64,000 nt of DNA from Kordiimonas gwangyangensis DSM 19435 = JCM 12864. GTDB taxonomy: Bacteria > Pseudomonadota > Alphaproteobacteria > Sphingomonadales > Kordiimonadaceae. Shown one piece after another: positions 36,549 to 46,672 of this stretch (position 1 is its first letter; every line of letters starts with the position of its first letter). The stretch lies in contig NZ_AQXF01000002.1 of NCBI RefSeq assembly GCF_000375545.1, positions 491,830-555,829 of the forward strand, given 5' to 3'. Made by a program: the position numbers and the translations under genes. The notes beneath the pieces were generated by a model. It was not told the origin of the DNA. It ran no database searches and saw only the letters and a list, made by a program, of their open reading frames with translations.

Positions 36549-37442
36549 TCAGCAAACGCCGAGCTCTTTCAACTGCTCATAGTAGGTTTGTGAAACCGGC
36601 ACAGAAGCACCCGTCGTCAACGCGGCAAAGCGCCTACGGCCGTCTTTGGTGATCCGTTCAATGGCATCGAAAGCCACCCAGTGTGACCGGTGAACCTGCA
36701 TGCCAGCATACCCTTCAAGCTCAACCAGTGCGTCTGCAAGCCGCATGTGGATGAGCGCATCGCCCTTCCCCGTGTGCGCCCGCACATAGTGCCCTTCCAT
36801 GGACAGATGCGTAAGTGATGTTCCCAAGCGCGACGGCAGGCGGTTGAGGAACACCTGCCCAGCACGGTACCGCGGCACATCCTCCGCGTCAGGCTCCAGC
36901 CCCCGTTCAAGGATAAAACTCGCCGCACCATAAATCAGCGCCACAATGATGAACACCTTAGCGTACCAGACCAGATAGCCAAGCGTCGCAGATCCAAACT
37001 CAATAGGCACCAGCTCGGTCAGGAAATTATATAGCGATGCAGTCGTGAATGGTTCGGCACTCAGGAACGAAAAATAGATCACCAGATCAGCAATGACGAC
37101 CACGGCAAAAATCGGCACAGAAATCACGGCGCTGAAAATCAGGAATGCCTTTAAGGGACCTATGGCACGACCGTTCATTCGCTCGAAACATAATCTTCCG
37201 AATGGTATGGCAAGCGCAAAGCCGATGAGAACTGTGCCAAGCCAATAGGCATAACGCAGGAACGCGTATGGCATTTCAGAACTGTCGTAGGGGGTGATGA
37301 CACCGAGGATCATGCCAGCCAAAATCATGATCGCTGTTTTTTTGATCATCAGGCCACGATCATTCTCGCCCCATATTCTTTCCAGTTTTTCAAAAGTCAC
37401 CGCTGCCGCACCTACTGTTCTTATTTGCGCTACTTTTACCAA
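36549..37442 (-). CDS. membrane-bound LytTR-type transcription regulator
   Basis: 297 residues. Four hydrophobic segments (about 35-50, 63-82, 95-125, 155-178) are followed by a cytoplasmic LytTR DNA-binding domain from about 200, with HYVRAHTGKGDALIHMRLADAL and MQVHRSHWVAFDAI (core VHRSHWV). This architecture links a membrane signal directly to DNA binding without phosphorylation. The start is TTG with GAGGGAG upstream. Convergent with aroC (1-bp gap) and divergent from a MipA-type outer-membrane protein gene that it may control. Confidence 0.88.
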   Translation of the reverse strand: MVKVAQIRTVGAAAVTFEKLERIWGENDRGLMIKKTAIMILAGMILGVITPYDSSEMPYAFLRYAYWLGTVLIGFALAIPFGRLCFERMNGRAIGPLKAFLIFSAVISVPIFAVVVIADLVIYFSFLSAEPFTTASLYNFLTELVPIEFGSATLGYLVWYAKVFIIVALIYGAASFILERGLEPDAEDVPRYRAGQVFLNRLPSRLGTSLTHLSMEGHYVRAHTGKGDALIHMRLADALVELEGYAGMQVHRSHWVAFDAIERITKDGRRRFAALTTGASVPVSQTYYEQLKELGVC

Positions 37443-37684
37443 TCACTCCCTCGCTGGCAATTGTTAAAGCGCCCACCCACCATTTCCGAAGCCACAATTT
37501 CATACGCATGAATTTGTCATTGGTTTCGAAGCAGCGTTTTCGCGCGGTAAATCTGCGCTTTCAGGCAATTGCCTTTGCGAGCAGCGATTGGCCGCCATAA
37601 CGATCTGCGAGCCAACCCCGGTCACGACAGCGATGATGGCACGGTGTGCAGGCAAGTTCTCTGACAACACAAAACAGGTATACG
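37443..37684. other. divergent regulatory region, LytTR regulator / MipA-type gene
   Basis: 242 bp with no gene. It contains a perfect 12-bp palindrome AGGCAATTGCCT (37563-37574). LytTR proteins bind paired direct repeats; I could not define such a pair by eye. Confidence 0.4.
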
Positions 37685-38446
37685 ATGAAACGTTTCTTCA
37701 AAATCAGCCTTTTGAGCTTCGCAGCAGCAACCTTCCAGCCAATGGCGGTATCGGCACAGGACGGACCACCAAAATGGTCCGTTGGCGCACTCGGCATGGG
37801 CTATGTGACGCCCTTCGCAGCCGAAGATAACCAGATTACCGTTGTTCCTTATGTCGCGTACCGCGGCGAACGCTTCTTTATCGACGCCACCCGCCTTGGC
37901 TACCGGCTGGTCAAACCGCAGGAAAATGCCCCATTGTCCTTTGAGCTCGATATCGTCGCGGCGGCGCGCATGCTGCCGGGGGAGAGCCGGGACAAGGTAA
38001 CCGCTGATACCGGCCTCGCTGCGTCACTGAGCGGTGCATTTGGCCTTCTTTCCCTCACCGCACTTCATGACGTTACTGACACCCACAATGGAATTGAGCT
38101 CGGCGCTTCCTACGAATATGACTTCACATTCGATAAGCTTACCATTTCCCCGTCTATCGGCGTGACATGGCAAAACGAAAAGCTTGCCAATCATATGTGG
38201 GGCGTCACCGCCAAACAGCAGGCCAAAATGATCGAGAAGGATGATCCCGTCCTACCGCTTTACACGGTCACAGGGTCAGCGCTCAATTTTTCGGCAGGCC
38301 TGACAACCACATACAATATCTCCAACAGTTGGACGGTTATTGGGTTCGCACAAGGCACCTATCTGGACAGCAATATTCGCGACAACCCGGGCGTCGATAA
38401 AAAATACGACGTCAGTGTCGGCCTTGGCCTTGCTTATAATTTCTGA
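37685..38446 (+). CDS. MipA/OmpV family outer-membrane protein
   Basis: 253 residues. Signal peptide about 1-24 (cleavage near SAQDGPP), then WSVGALGMGYVTPF and YVAYRGERFFIDATRLGYRL, a family hallmark, and alternating beta strands ending in VSVGLGLAYNF with the terminal Phe of outer-membrane beta-barrels. The family includes MltA-interacting scaffolds and OmpV-type porins; the exact role is unknown. ATG at 37685 begins MKRFFKIS, preceded by AGG. It may be controlled by the divergent LytTR gene. Confidence 0.88.
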   Translation: MKRFFKISLLSFAAATFQPMAVSAQDGPPKWSVGALGMGYVTPFAAEDNQITVVPYVAYRGERFFIDATRLGYRLVKPQENAPLSFELDIVAAARMLPGESRDKVTADTGLAASLSGAFGLLSLTALHDVTDTHNGIELGASYEYDFTFDKLTISPSIGVTWQNEKLANHMWGVTAKQQAKMIEKDDPVLPLYTVTGSALNFSAGLTTTYNISNSWTVIGFAQGTYLDSNIRDNPGVDKKYDVSVGLGLAYNF

Positions 38447-38468
38447 TGCCCGAGATCGGGAGGAGCCC

Positions 38469-39083
38469 ATGGCAAACATTCGTTGGTTCATGATGACCAT
38501 ACTTGCAGCACTGATCGCAGTACTGTCTCTGCGCTTCTACCTGAGTGCAGAGGCCACTGACGGCCCTATGGGCTTTCACCTGCTGCACAGCCCTATCGCA
38601 GGTTACCTGCATTTCACGCTTTCGCCTTTGGCTCTAGCAGCTGGCGCATTTCAGTTTCGCAAGTCCATTCGTGAACGACGCCCGGCAGTTCACCGGGCTT
38701 TGGGCTATGGCTATGTAACAAGTTGCCTTCTCGGCGCGATCAGTGGCTTTGTTCTCGCGCTTTATTCACCGTCAGGGCATATCGCGGCGGTGGGTTTTGC
38801 TCTGCTTGCGCTGGGCTGGATTGCGACAACGTCCGCTGCATGGCATGCCATACGACTTCGTCGTATCGCGGAACATCGGCGCTGGATGATCAGGTCCTAC
38901 GCCCTCACTTTTGCAGCTGTTACGCTGCGGCTTTATCTACTTGTCGCTGGCGTCATTGGTTACGGTGACGAGCCATGGGCATACAGCCTGATCGCTTGGA
39001 TATGCTGGGTTCCTAACCTGCTGGTGGCTGAAAAGTATCTTGTGCCCCCTGCCCACCCTTTCCCTGCTTCTGCCCGTACATAA
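38469..39083 (+). CDS. DUF2306 domain-containing membrane protein
   Basis: 204 residues with about six hydrophobic segments. The motifs GYLHFTLSPLALAAGAFQF, RPAVHRALGYGYV and AEHRRWMIRSYALTFAAVTLR (core EHRRWMIRSYA) are typical of the DUF2306 family, whose conserved His and Arg residues suggest a heme- or quinone-linked membrane role, not proven. ATG at 38469 follows GGGAGGAG, 22 bp after the MipA-type gene, so the two are probably cotranscribed. Confidence 0.83.
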   Translation: MANIRWFMMTILAALIAVLSLRFYLSAEATDGPMGFHLLHSPIAGYLHFTLSPLALAAGAFQFRKSIRERRPAVHRALGYGYVTSCLLGAISGFVLALYSPSGHIAAVGFALLALGWIATTSAAWHAIRLRRIAEHRRWMIRSYALTFAAVTLRLYLLVAGVIGYGDEPWAYSLIAWICWVPNLLVAEKYLVPPAHPFPASART

Positions 39084-39144
39084 AGCCTGTCTAGCCTGCT
39101 GCGCCGTTGTGCGGTAGGCTAGACAGCGGCGGGAGGAGACTTTG

Positions 39145-40116
39145 ATGAAAAAAGGGATCAAGTATTTCGGCATTGCGTTGGTGCTGGTGACAGCGCTGCT
39201 GGCCTATCGCGCCTGGACACCTGACATCCCGCATGACGAGTTGGCTGCAAAGTACGCAACGGGTTCCTCAGACTTTCTCGACCTGCCTTCAGGCGCACGC
39301 GCGCACTTCCGCATGCGCGGCAATTTTGAAGGCCGCACGCTTGTGCTCCTCCACGGCTCCAACGCCTCGCTGCATACATGGGAAGCGTGGGCAGACATAC
39401 TGGACGCCAATTATTTCGTGATATCGGTGGACCTTCCCGGCCATGGCCTCACCGGCGCTACGCCGAGTGGTGACTATACGACCGGCGGCATGGTCGATTT
39501 TGTCGATGAATTTGTGAACAAACTGAACCTCGAGCATTTTGTGCTCGCTGGCAACTCCATGGGCGGCGGCGTCACGCTTGCCTATGCGCTAGAACACCCA
39601 GAAAAACTGGCCGGCCTTGTTCTCGTGGATGCCGCTGGCATTGAAGTGCCCGCGAACACCAAGGTAAAGGTGGACCGCCCCCTTGCCTTCTCTCTCGCCG
39701 GTCATTGGTACAGTGACTGGATACTGGAAAACATCACACCGCGCAGCATCGTCGCAGAAGGTCTGCGCAAATGTTTTTCCAACGATGCATTTGTGACTGA
39801 ACAGATGATTGATCTCTACTGGGAACTGGCGCGTCACCCCGGCAACCGCGAAGCAACCGGCAAACGGTTTGCCTGGTACCGCGAGGGTCGCTGGCCAATA
39901 GAGATCGAAAAGATCAAACTCCCGACACTCATCATGTGGGGCGAAGATGACCAGCTTATCCCCGTTGAAGTGGGCGACGAGATGCACAAGCGCATCGCAA
40001 ACAGCGAACTTGTAATCTACCCCGGCGTCGGGCACTTACCGCACGAAGAGAATGCGGCGATTTCCGCTACAGCAGTTGATAATTTTGTGGCTGGGCTGAC
40101 CGCCGTCAGCGATTAA
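39145..40116 (+). CDS. alpha/beta hydrolase with N-terminal membrane anchor
   Basis: 323 residues. One hydrophobic segment at about 5-22, then an alpha/beta-hydrolase fold: oxyanion LLHGSNAS, nucleophile Ser in AGNSMGGGVTLAY, acid in MWGEDDQLIPVE and His in YPGVGHLPHEE. All triad residues are present. The anchor suggests the active domain faces the periplasm. Substrate unknown; sequence is like lipase/esterase and C-C hydrolase groups. GGGAGGAG precedes the ATG at 39145. Confidence 0.9.
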   Translation: MKKGIKYFGIALVLVTALLAYRAWTPDIPHDELAAKYATGSSDFLDLPSGARAHFRMRGNFEGRTLVLLHGSNASLHTWEAWADILDANYFVISVDLPGHGLTGATPSGDYTTGGMVDFVDEFVNKLNLEHFVLAGNSMGGGVTLAYALEHPEKLAGLVLVDAAGIEVPANTKVKVDRPLAFSLAGHWYSDWILENITPRSIVAEGLRKCFSNDAFVTEQMIDLYWELARHPGNREATGKRFAWYREGRWPIEIEKIKLPTLIMWGEDDQLIPVEVGDEMHKRIANSELVIYPGVGHLPHEENAAISATAVDNFVAGLTAVSD

Positions 40117-40130
40117 TCACCTGAGGCACC

Positions 40131-41396
40131 TTAGACGCGGGTGAAAACGCCCACAAGTTCAAGGTGCGGCGACCAAAGGAACTGGTCCACCGGCAACACG
40201 CTATCAAGCGTATACCCGCCATCCACCAGCGTGCGTGCATCACGGCTGAAGGTATTGGGGTTGCAGGACACGGCTACTACACGCTTCACGGTCGACTTCG
40301 CAATCTCGGCAACCTGCGCCGCGGCACCTGCGCGCGGCGGGTCAAACACCACTGCATCGATTTTATCGAGCTCTGCCGCGCTGATGGGCTGACGGAAAAG
40401 GTCCCGGTGGCGGGTGATCACCTGCCGCAGGCCCGTTGCCGTGGACACCCCTGCTTTAAGCGCGTCTAGCGCTGATTTTGCACCTTCCGCGGCCATGACC
40501 TGATGGCCTCGGGCAAGCGGGAAAGTGAACGTACCGATGCCAGAGAAAAGATCTGCCACACGGCCGTAACCTTCACACGCTGCAACAACAGCACCCGCGA
40601 GAGCGGCTTCGCCTTCATCAGTTGCCTGAATGAATGCAGCCGGCGGCAACGGCACATGCACGCCACCAAAATCCATCACTGGTTCGCGGCGAATGGCAAC
40701 AGGGTCCAGAAAGCCTTGCTCCTGCCAGTGCAGCGACGCGATATCATGGGCATTTACGAACTCAACAAGACGTTCGCGTGCCGCAAGATCAAGCGACATA
40801 GGTGCATCGATCATCATGTCCACACCCGTGGCTGTCAGCGTCATATGCACGTTCGCAGCCATTGCTTGCGCCAGTGTTGCACCAAGAACTTTGCGCAAGG
40901 GATCAAAAAGCGAGGTCAGCTCGGCGCGGGTAACCGGGCAGGCTTTCAAGTTCACGACCTTGTGGCTCTGCCGTTCGTTGAAGCCAAGCACCACGCCAGA
41001 CACTGTCTTGAGCGCCTTGAGGCTAACACGTCGGCGACTTGCCCGCGGGCTGATGGCAGGGTCAAGGACCGGCACATCGGTAAAACCGTGATGAGCCAAT
41101 GCCATGCTCGCGCGTTCCCGCACCCATGAACTATAAACCGCGTCATTCATGAACTGTAGCTGACAGCCACCACAGGCACCAAAGTGCTGACACGGCGGCT
41201 CCTGCCGCTGTACACTTGGACTTATGACATCCAGAAGCTCTGTATAAAGCCCATTGCGGCGCTTGTCCTTGACAGCCGCCTTAACAATGTCACCCGGCAT
41301 GGTGAAAGGCACAAAAACAGGCGTTCCATCAGCGTCGCCGACACCGTCACCTTGCGCGCCAAGGCTTGTAATTTCTACTTCAAGAATGTCAGCCAT
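40131..41396 (-). CDS. TrmA/RlmD-family RNA (uracil-C5)-methyltransferase
   Basis: 421 residues. Short N-terminal TRAM-like RNA-binding domain (about 1-55), then an iron-sulfur Cys cluster in CQHFGACGGCQLQF, a SAM-binding VADLFSGIGTFTFPLA, DAVVFDPPRAG and catalytic Cys in AVSCNPNTFSRD. This is the pattern of 23S rRNA m5U1939 enzymes (RlmD) and relatives; the exact rRNA or tRNA site is not decided. It overlaps tlyA by 8 bp, with GGGGTG upstream. Confidence 0.9.
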   Translation of the reverse strand: MADILEVEITSLGAQGDGVGDADGTPVFVPFTMPGDIVKAAVKDKRRNGLYTELLDVISPSVQRQEPPCQHFGACGGCQLQFMNDAVYSSWVRERASMALAHHGFTDVPVLDPAISPRASRRRVSLKALKTVSGVVLGFNERQSHKVVNLKACPVTRAELTSLFDPLRKVLGATLAQAMAANVHMTLTATGVDMMIDAPMSLDLAARERLVEFVNAHDIASLHWQEQGFLDPVAIRREPVMDFGGVHVPLPPAAFIQATDEGEAALAGAVVAACEGYGRVADLFSGIGTFTFPLARGHQVMAAEGAKSALDALKAGVSTATGLRQVITRHRDLFRQPISAAELDKIDAVVFDPPRAGAAAQVAEIAKSTVKRVVAVSCNPNTFSRDARTLVDGGYTLDSVLPVDQFLWSPHLELVGVFTRV

Positions 41397-42132
41397 GTTT
41401 CACCCCGTGGATCAGGAATTCCACATTGCCTTCCGGGCCCTTGATCGGGCTTTCTGTCAAGCCTTCAGCTTTCCACCCACCCAGACCATCAAGCCACGCG
41501 CGAATATCTTCACAGACCGATTTATGCAGTTCCGGGTCACGGACAACACCGCCCTTGCCTACATTCTCCCGCCCCACTTCAAACTGCGGTTTGATAAGCG
41601 CGATAAGCTGCCCACCCTGTTTCACAAGATCAAGCGCTGCCGGCAGCACGGTCTTGAGCGAGATGAAACTGGCATCACAAACCACAAGATCAACCGGTTC
41701 AGGGATTTCCACATCACTCAGGTAACGGGCGTTGGTTTTCTCAAGCACAATAACACGCTCATCCTGCCGCAGCTTCCAGGCCAGCTGGCCAGAGCCAACG
41801 TCAACAGCATAAACACGGCTTGCCCCGTTTGTGAGAGCGACATCCGTGAACCCGCCCGTTGATGCGCCAACATCAATAACAACGGCACCATTGGCATCGA
41901 CAGAAAATTCAGTGAGGCCTTTTTCAAGCTTCAAGCCACCACGGCTTACCCACGGATGGTCCTTGCCGCGCACATCAAGTGGCGCGTCATCTTTGATTTG
42001 CTGCCCTGCTTTGAGGATTTTGGTTTCGCCCGAGAAAACAACACCAGCCATGATGAGCGCCTGCGCCTTCGCGCGGCTTTCTACAAGCCCGCGGTCCACC
42101 AGCGCTACATCAACCCTTGTTTTGCCTGCCAT
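41389..42132 (-). CDS. tlyA: TlyA family rRNA (cytidine-2'-O)-methyltransferase
   Basis: 247 residues. N-terminal S4 RNA-binding domain (RVDVALVDRGLVESRAKAQ), then a FtsJ/Rossmann domain with VSRGGLKLEKGL, VIDVGASTGGFTDVAL, and LVVCDASFISLKTVLP, and a Lys in ALIKPQFEVG, matching the K-D-K-E 2'-O-methyltransferase set. In the family this modifies 16S and 23S rRNA. 14 bp after dxs, overlapping the next RNA methyltransferase. Confidence 0.93.
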   Translation of the reverse strand: MAGKTRVDVALVDRGLVESRAKAQALIMAGVVFSGETKILKAGQQIKDDAPLDVRGKDHPWVSRGGLKLEKGLTEFSVDANGAVVIDVGASTGGFTDVALTNGASRVYAVDVGSGQLAWKLRQDERVIVLEKTNARYLSDVEIPEPVDLVVCDASFISLKTVLPAALDLVKQGGQLIALIKPQFEVGRENVGKGGVVRDPELHKSVCEDIRAWLDGLGGWKAEGLTESPIKGPEGNVEFLIHGVKHG

Positions 42133-42146
42133 GGCGCAGTCCCCGC

Positions 42147-44093
42147 CTAGCGTTTGGTCACTGCGGCGATATCGGCGTCCTCGGACTGGCCAAAATCATT
42201 GCGCCCGAGCGCCTTCAGGATCGTTGCGATAATGCCTGAGGCGTTGAGCCCTGCATCTTCATACATCTGTTCCGGCTTGCCGTGGTCCTGGAAACGGTCC
42301 GGCAGTTTCATGGCACGAACCTTCAGGTTGCCATCAAGAATGCCTTCTTCCGCAAGGAAATCCATCACATGCGCACCAAAGCCGCCAATGGAGTTTTCTT
42401 CAATGGTAACAACGAGTTCATGGCTTGCTGCGAGGTCACGGATCAGCTGGTCATCGACCGGTTTCGCGAAGCGCGCATCAGCAACAGTTGTGGAGAGACC
42501 ACGCGCTTCAAGGTCTTCAGCGGCTTTCAGGGCTTCACCAAGACGGGTGCCGAGCGAGATGATCGCAATCTTGCTGCCCTTCTTGACGATACGACCCTTG
42601 CCGATTTCAAGAACCTTGCCTTCTTTCGGCAGCGGCACGCCCATACCTTCACCGCGCGGATAGCGCACGGCGGAGGGGCGGTCATCCAGCGCATGCGCTG
42701 TCGCTACCATGTGAACGAGCTCAGCCTCATCAGCCGCCGCCATAACCACCATGTTCGGCAGGCTCGCGAGGTATGTGACGTCAAAACTGCCGGCGTGGGT
42801 CGGGCCGTCCGCGCCAACAAGGCCTGCGCGGTCAATCATGAACCGTACAGGCAGGTTCTGCACCGCCACGTCATGCACAATCTGGTCATAGGCACGTTGC
42901 AGGAAAGTGGAGTAGATGGCGACAAACGGCCGGTAGCCTTCGACCGCCATACCGGCCGCGAAAGTCACAGCGTGCTGTTCCGCAATACCCACATCGAACG
43001 TGCGGTCCGGGAAGCGTTTGCCAAATTTGTCAAGGCCTGTGCCAGACGGCATGGCGGCGGTGATCGCCACCACTTTTTCGTCTTTCTCGGCGAGAGTGCC
43101 GAGGGCTTCTGCAAACACGTTGGTATAAGTCGGCGCGCCGGGCGCCGATTTTTTCCGCTCGCCAGTCACCACATTGAACTGTGGCACAGCGTGGTATTTT
43201 TCCTGATTGGGCTCTGCAAATGGGTGGCCGTGGCCCTTCTCCGTCACCACATGCACGAGGATGGGGCCATCCTTGGCGTCGCGCACATTCTCCAATACCG
43301 GCAGCAAGTGGTCAAGGTTGTGGCCGTCAATGGGACCAACATAGTAGAAACCGAGCTCATCGAAGAGTGTACCACCACCTACCGCCATGCCGCGGGCGTA
43401 TTCCTCGGCCTGCCGCGCGCGGTCCGCGAGCGGACGCGGGAGCATCTCGATCAGCTTCTTGCCGAAGCCGCGCAGGCTGAGGAAGGTTTGTGAACTTACG
43501 ATCTTGGCGAGATAGGCACTGAGGCCACCCACCGCAGGCGCGATCGACATGTCGTTGTCATTGAGGATGACCACAAGGCGGTTGCCCGCCTGTTCGGCAT
43601 TGTTCATGGCTTCATAGGCCATGCCTGCGCTCATGGCGCCGTCACCGATCACGGCGATTGCCTTGCCCGGTTTGTCCGCCATCTTGTTGGCGACAGCCAT
43701 GCCAAGCGCTGCACTGATAGAAGTTGAGGAGTGACCTGCCCCAAACGGGTCATAGTCACTCTCACCACGTTTTGTGAAAGGCGACAGGCCATTCGGCTGG
43801 CGAATGGTGCGGATACGGTCACGCCGCCCGGTCAAAATCTTGTGGGGGTATGCCTGGTGACCAACGTCCCAGATGAGCCGGTCTTCTGGTGTATTGAAAA
43901 CATAGTGAAGCGCCACAGTCAGCTCAACAACACCGAGGCCCGCACCAAAATGCCCACCAGTGACGGAAACCGCGCTGATCATCTCGTCGCGCAGTTCGTC
44001 TGCGAGTTGCCTGAGTTTGGCTGGTGGCAGTTTGCGCAGCTCTTCCGGCGTCAATACTGTGTCCAGCAGGGGCGTTTCTGGGCGTACGCTCAA
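42147..44093 (-). CDS. dxs: 1-deoxy-D-xylulose-5-phosphate synthase
   Basis: Thiamine-diphosphate enzyme that joins pyruvate and glyceraldehyde 3-phosphate, the first step of the MEP isoprenoid pathway. 648 residues. Signatures are [50 protein letters not shown] for the cofactor, and [17 protein letters not shown] with the catalytic Glu-His. It begins with TTG (AAGGAC upstream). The order ispA-dxs-tlyA is typical of alphaproteobacteria. Confidence 0.97.
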   Translation of the reverse strand: MSVRPETPLLDTVLTPEELRKLPPAKLRQLADELRDEMISAVSVTGGHFGAGLGVVELTVALHYVFNTPEDRLIWDVGHQAYPHKILTGRRDRIRTIRQPNGLSPFTKRGESDYDPFGAGHSSTSISAALGMAVANKMADKPGKAIAVIGDGAMSAGMAYEAMNNAEQAGNRLVVILNDNDMSIAPAVGGLSAYLAKIVSSQTFLSLRGFGKKLIEMLPRPLADRARQAEEYARGMAVGGGTLFDELGFYYVGPIDGHNLDHLLPVLENVRDAKDGPILVHVVTEKGHGHPFAEPNQEKYHAVPQFNVVTGERKKSAPGAPTYTNVFAEALGTLAEKDEKVVAITAAMPSGTGLDKFGKRFPDRTFDVGIAEQHAVTFAAGMAVEGYRPFVAIYSTFLQRAYDQIVHDVAVQNLPVRFMIDRAGLVGADGPTHAGSFDVTYLASLPNMVVMAAADEAELVHMVATAHALDDRPSAVRYPRGEGMGVPLPKEGKVLEIGKGRIVKKGSKIAIISLGTRLGEALKAAEDLEARGLSTTVADARFAKPVDDQLIRDLAASHELVVTIEENSIGGFGAHVMDFLAEEGILDGNLKVRAMKLPDRFQDHGKPEQMYEDAGLNASGIIATILKALGRNDFGQSEDADIAAVTKR

Positions 44094-44165
44094 CTCTCTT
44101 GTCCTTCTTCAGCGCCTGATTAGCTGCATTTTATCCGTCACACGACGGCTTGTATTCATTTTACG

Positions 44166-45062
44166 TCAGGCGCGACGATTTATAGCAAAATGGGCAACGG
44201 CGCGCAAAAGCGACGCTTTATCGTCGAAACCGGCCAAATGTTCAATAGCCTGATCGGAAAGAATGCGCGCCTGATTACGCGCGCGCTCAAGCCCCATAAG
44301 GGTCACAAGGGTCGCCTTGCCAGCGTCCTCGTCCTTGCCAACAGCTTTGCCGACTTCTTCTTCGCTACCCTCTACGTCCAATAGGTCATCTGCGATCTGG
44401 AATGCTAGACCGAGATCACGGGCATAACCTTGAATACTCGCACGCGCTCCTTTGCTGGCATGCCCCATAATGGCACCAGCTTCGGCCGAGAAACTGATAA
44501 GCGCGCCGGTCTTCATCTGCTGCAGGCGGTAGATGAACATTTCGTCCATGTCGTGGTCTTCAGCCGTAAGGTCGATCATCTGCCCCCCCACCATGCCGTG
44601 ATGACCGGACGCCCGCGCCAGCTCCTTCACGAGCGCCACACGCACATAAGGGTCAGCGTGGGTTTCTTCGCTGGCGAGAATTTCATAGGCAAGGGCCTGC
44701 AGCGCGTCACCTGCGAGGATCGCCGTTGCTTCATCGAACTGGATATGAACAGTTGGTTTGCCGCGCCGCAGGTCGTCATCGTCCATTGCGGGCAGATCAT
44801 CATGAATGAGCGAATAACAATGCACACATTCGATTGCCGCTGCCACACGAAGCGCCTGCGAGCGGTCGACCCCAAAAAGTTCCGCACTCGCGAGCACAAG
44901 GAAAGGCCGAAGCCGCTTGCCGCCTGAAAACACGGAATAACGCATCGCTTCAATAACCCGGTCTTCCGGGCCACCTGAGAGCGCCAGAAATGGCTCCAGC
45001 ACCCGTTCAACAGCGGTCGATGTGGCGCTCAGAGCTTCTTTGAGGGAGGAATTGTCGTCCAC
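44166..45062 (-). CDS. ispA: polyprenyl synthetase (farnesyl diphosphate synthase)
   Basis: Head-to-tail condensation of isopentenyl and allylic diphosphates. 298 residues. First aspartate-rich motif in LIHDDLPAMDDDDLRRGKPT, second in LAFQIADDLLDVEG, FARM region ALEGV-like CVHCYSLIHDD, all intact. GTG start. Upstream of dxs by 72 bp and preceded by xseB; short-chain (C15) product is inferred from length and family. Confidence 0.95.
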   Translation of the reverse strand: MDDNSSLKEALSATSTAVERVLEPFLALSGGPEDRVIEAMRYSVFSGGKRLRPFLVLASAELFGVDRSQALRVAAAIECVHCYSLIHDDLPAMDDDDLRRGKPTVHIQFDEATAILAGDALQALAYEILASEETHADPYVRVALVKELARASGHHGMVGGQMIDLTAEDHDMDEMFIYRLQQMKTGALISFSAEAGAIMGHASKGARASIQGYARDLGLAFQIADDLLDVEGSEEEVGKAVGKDEDAGKATLVTLMGLERARNQARILSDQAIEHLAGFDDKASLLRAVAHFAINRRA

Positions 45063-45073
45063 AGGGTCCCAGC

Positions 45074-45340
45074 CTATTCTACGTCAAGCGGGGTAGTGCC
45101 AGCAGCGTTGCCGGAAGCATCGAGCGTGATCTTTTCAATCTTCGCCTGCGCGTCCTTGAGTTTCGCTTCACAGTGCGCCTTGAGTGCAGTGCCTTTGGTA
45201 TACAGTTCAATCGACTGTTCGAGCGAGGCATTCCCTGATTCAAGCCGACCCACCACTTCTTCAAGTGCTGCCATAGCCTGTTCAAAGCTCATCGCATTCA
45301 AATCGTCATTCTTGCCTGAATTGTCCGACATCCACTTCAT
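45074..45340 (-). CDS. xseB: exodeoxyribonuclease VII small subunit
   Basis: 88-residue partner of XseA in the ssDNA exonuclease. The family core MSFEQAMAALEEVVGRLESGN, here as FEQAMAALEEVVGRLESG, and SLEQSIELYTKGTALKAHCE with coiled-coil character are both present. A start at 45331 (MSDNSG) is also possible. It precedes ispA by 11 bp, the usual order; the large subunit gene is not in the window. Confidence 0.93.
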   Translation of the reverse strand: MKWMSDNSGKNDDLNAMSFEQAMAALEEVVGRLESGNASLEQSIELYTKGTALKAHCEAKLKDAQAKIEKITLDASGNAAGTTPLDVE

Positions 45341-45427
45341 CCATTACCCGAGAAATTCTGTTTATTTTGTTTGGCAGTTATAGGACTGCCATCACGTCGA
45401 CGCAAAGGTTATTGATGCGAACGTCTC

Positions 45428-46645
45428 TCAATAAACGTCGGCGAGTGGACGCATTGCAACACCCGGCAAGGCACGGGTGGCATCAAGCACCGTGTCTGCA
45501 TCAAACTCGCCTTGAGCTGTGAAATGATGAACACCATCAAGCGTCTCTCGTTTCATCAGACCAAGGCTTTCCAGCAGGTGCAGGTGCGCCATGGCTTCAC
45601 CGAGGGCGAGATAAAAATCCATACCGCTGATCTTGCGGCGGAAAAGCGCCGGAAAGGTCTTCACCGGTGTGCGGGGTTTTGTGCAGTGTTTGTGCAATGC
45701 CTGCAGCTTGGTGACATGCCCGCCAATCAGGGCATCAATACGGTTCTGTAGTCCCCTGAAAACACGGCCATGGCTTGGCAACACGATAGGATCGCCCGGC
45801 ACACCGCGCATGCGGTCAAGGGATGTTAGCCAGTGCGCCAGCGGGTTTGCCATCGGCTCCCGCGCGTGCACGGATACATTGGACGTAATGCTCGGCAGTA
45901 TCTGGTCACCACCAATAAACAGCGGCTCATCAAGGCACGAGAGGCAAGCGTGCTCGGGGCTATGCCCGCGCCCGACAACCACACGCCACTTGCGGCCGCC
46001 CATGGTAATAAGCGAACCATCTTCGATGCGTTCGTAGGTTGGCGGAAGCTCGGACACACCGCGCCTGTAATTATCGAACCGCGCGCTGCGGATCATCGGC
46101 TCAAAAGAACGGTCAACACCGTTATCAAACAGGAACTGCACCTCGTGTTCCGGCACACTTTCGGTGCCACCAAGCCACAAGCTACTGGCGAGCAGATATT
46201 CGGTCTGTGTGATGACAAAATGCGCACCAAAACGCTCCGCAAGCCAGCCCGCGAGGCCCAGATGGTCCGGGTGCATGTGGGTAGCGACAATGCGGCTGAT
46301 GGGCTTGCCAGCGAGCAGCGATGCTTCAATCGCCTCCCACGCGGCTTTCCCGCGGCTTCCGTTTGAGCCGGTGTCGACCAGTGTCCAGCTATCACCCTCG
46401 TCAAACAAATAGACGTTGATATGGTCGAGAGACCACGGCAGCGGAATACGCACCCAGAACACGCCCTTGGCGACTTCTATTGCAGTGTCCCCTGATGGAA
46501 CCTCATCAAAAAGGAAGGTCAGCCCTTCCTCTTTCGCACGCGCAAGTTCGCGGGCCTCAGCGGCTTCACGTTTGTCGGAGCGGTGATCTGCAACGTCGGA
46601 GCCGTCAAGCTCCGTCACAGGCTTTTGTCGATCATTGGTTTCCAT
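45428..46645 (-). CDS. MBL-fold metallo-hydrolase
   Basis: 405 residues. Metallo-beta-lactamase fold with a full metal set: THMHPDHLGLAGW (HxHxDH), His in GRGHSPEHACL and Asp in FIGGDQILPSI, and a C-terminal winged-helix-like region (ALGEAMAHLHLLESLGLMKR). The substrate is unknown. The related LACTB2 and flavin-less hydrolases act on thioesters or RNA; the nearby acyl-CoA dehydrogenase gene makes a thioesterase role possible. Confidence 0.88.
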   Translation of the reverse strand: METNDRQKPVTELDGSDVADHRSDKREAAEARELARAKEEGLTFLFDEVPSGDTAIEVAKGVFWVRIPLPWSLDHINVYLFDEGDSWTLVDTGSNGSRGKAAWEAIEASLLAGKPISRIVATHMHPDHLGLAGWLAERFGAHFVITQTEYLLASSLWLGGTESVPEHEVQFLFDNGVDRSFEPMIRSARFDNYRRGVSELPPTYERIEDGSLITMGGRKWRVVVGRGHSPEHACLSCLDEPLFIGGDQILPSITSNVSVHAREPMANPLAHWLTSLDRMRGVPGDPIVLPSHGRVFRGLQNRIDALIGGHVTKLQALHKHCTKPRTPVKTFPALFRRKISGMDFYLALGEAMAHLHLLESLGLMKRETLDGVHHFTAQGEFDADTVLDATRALPGVAMRPLADVY

Positions 46646-46672
46646 AACTCTATATCACGGCAAAAGTCTGGC

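Noticed and set aside
42282-43493. Plus-strand open frame of 403 codons
   Set aside because: Antisense to dxs, whose conserved motifs fill the whole stretch.
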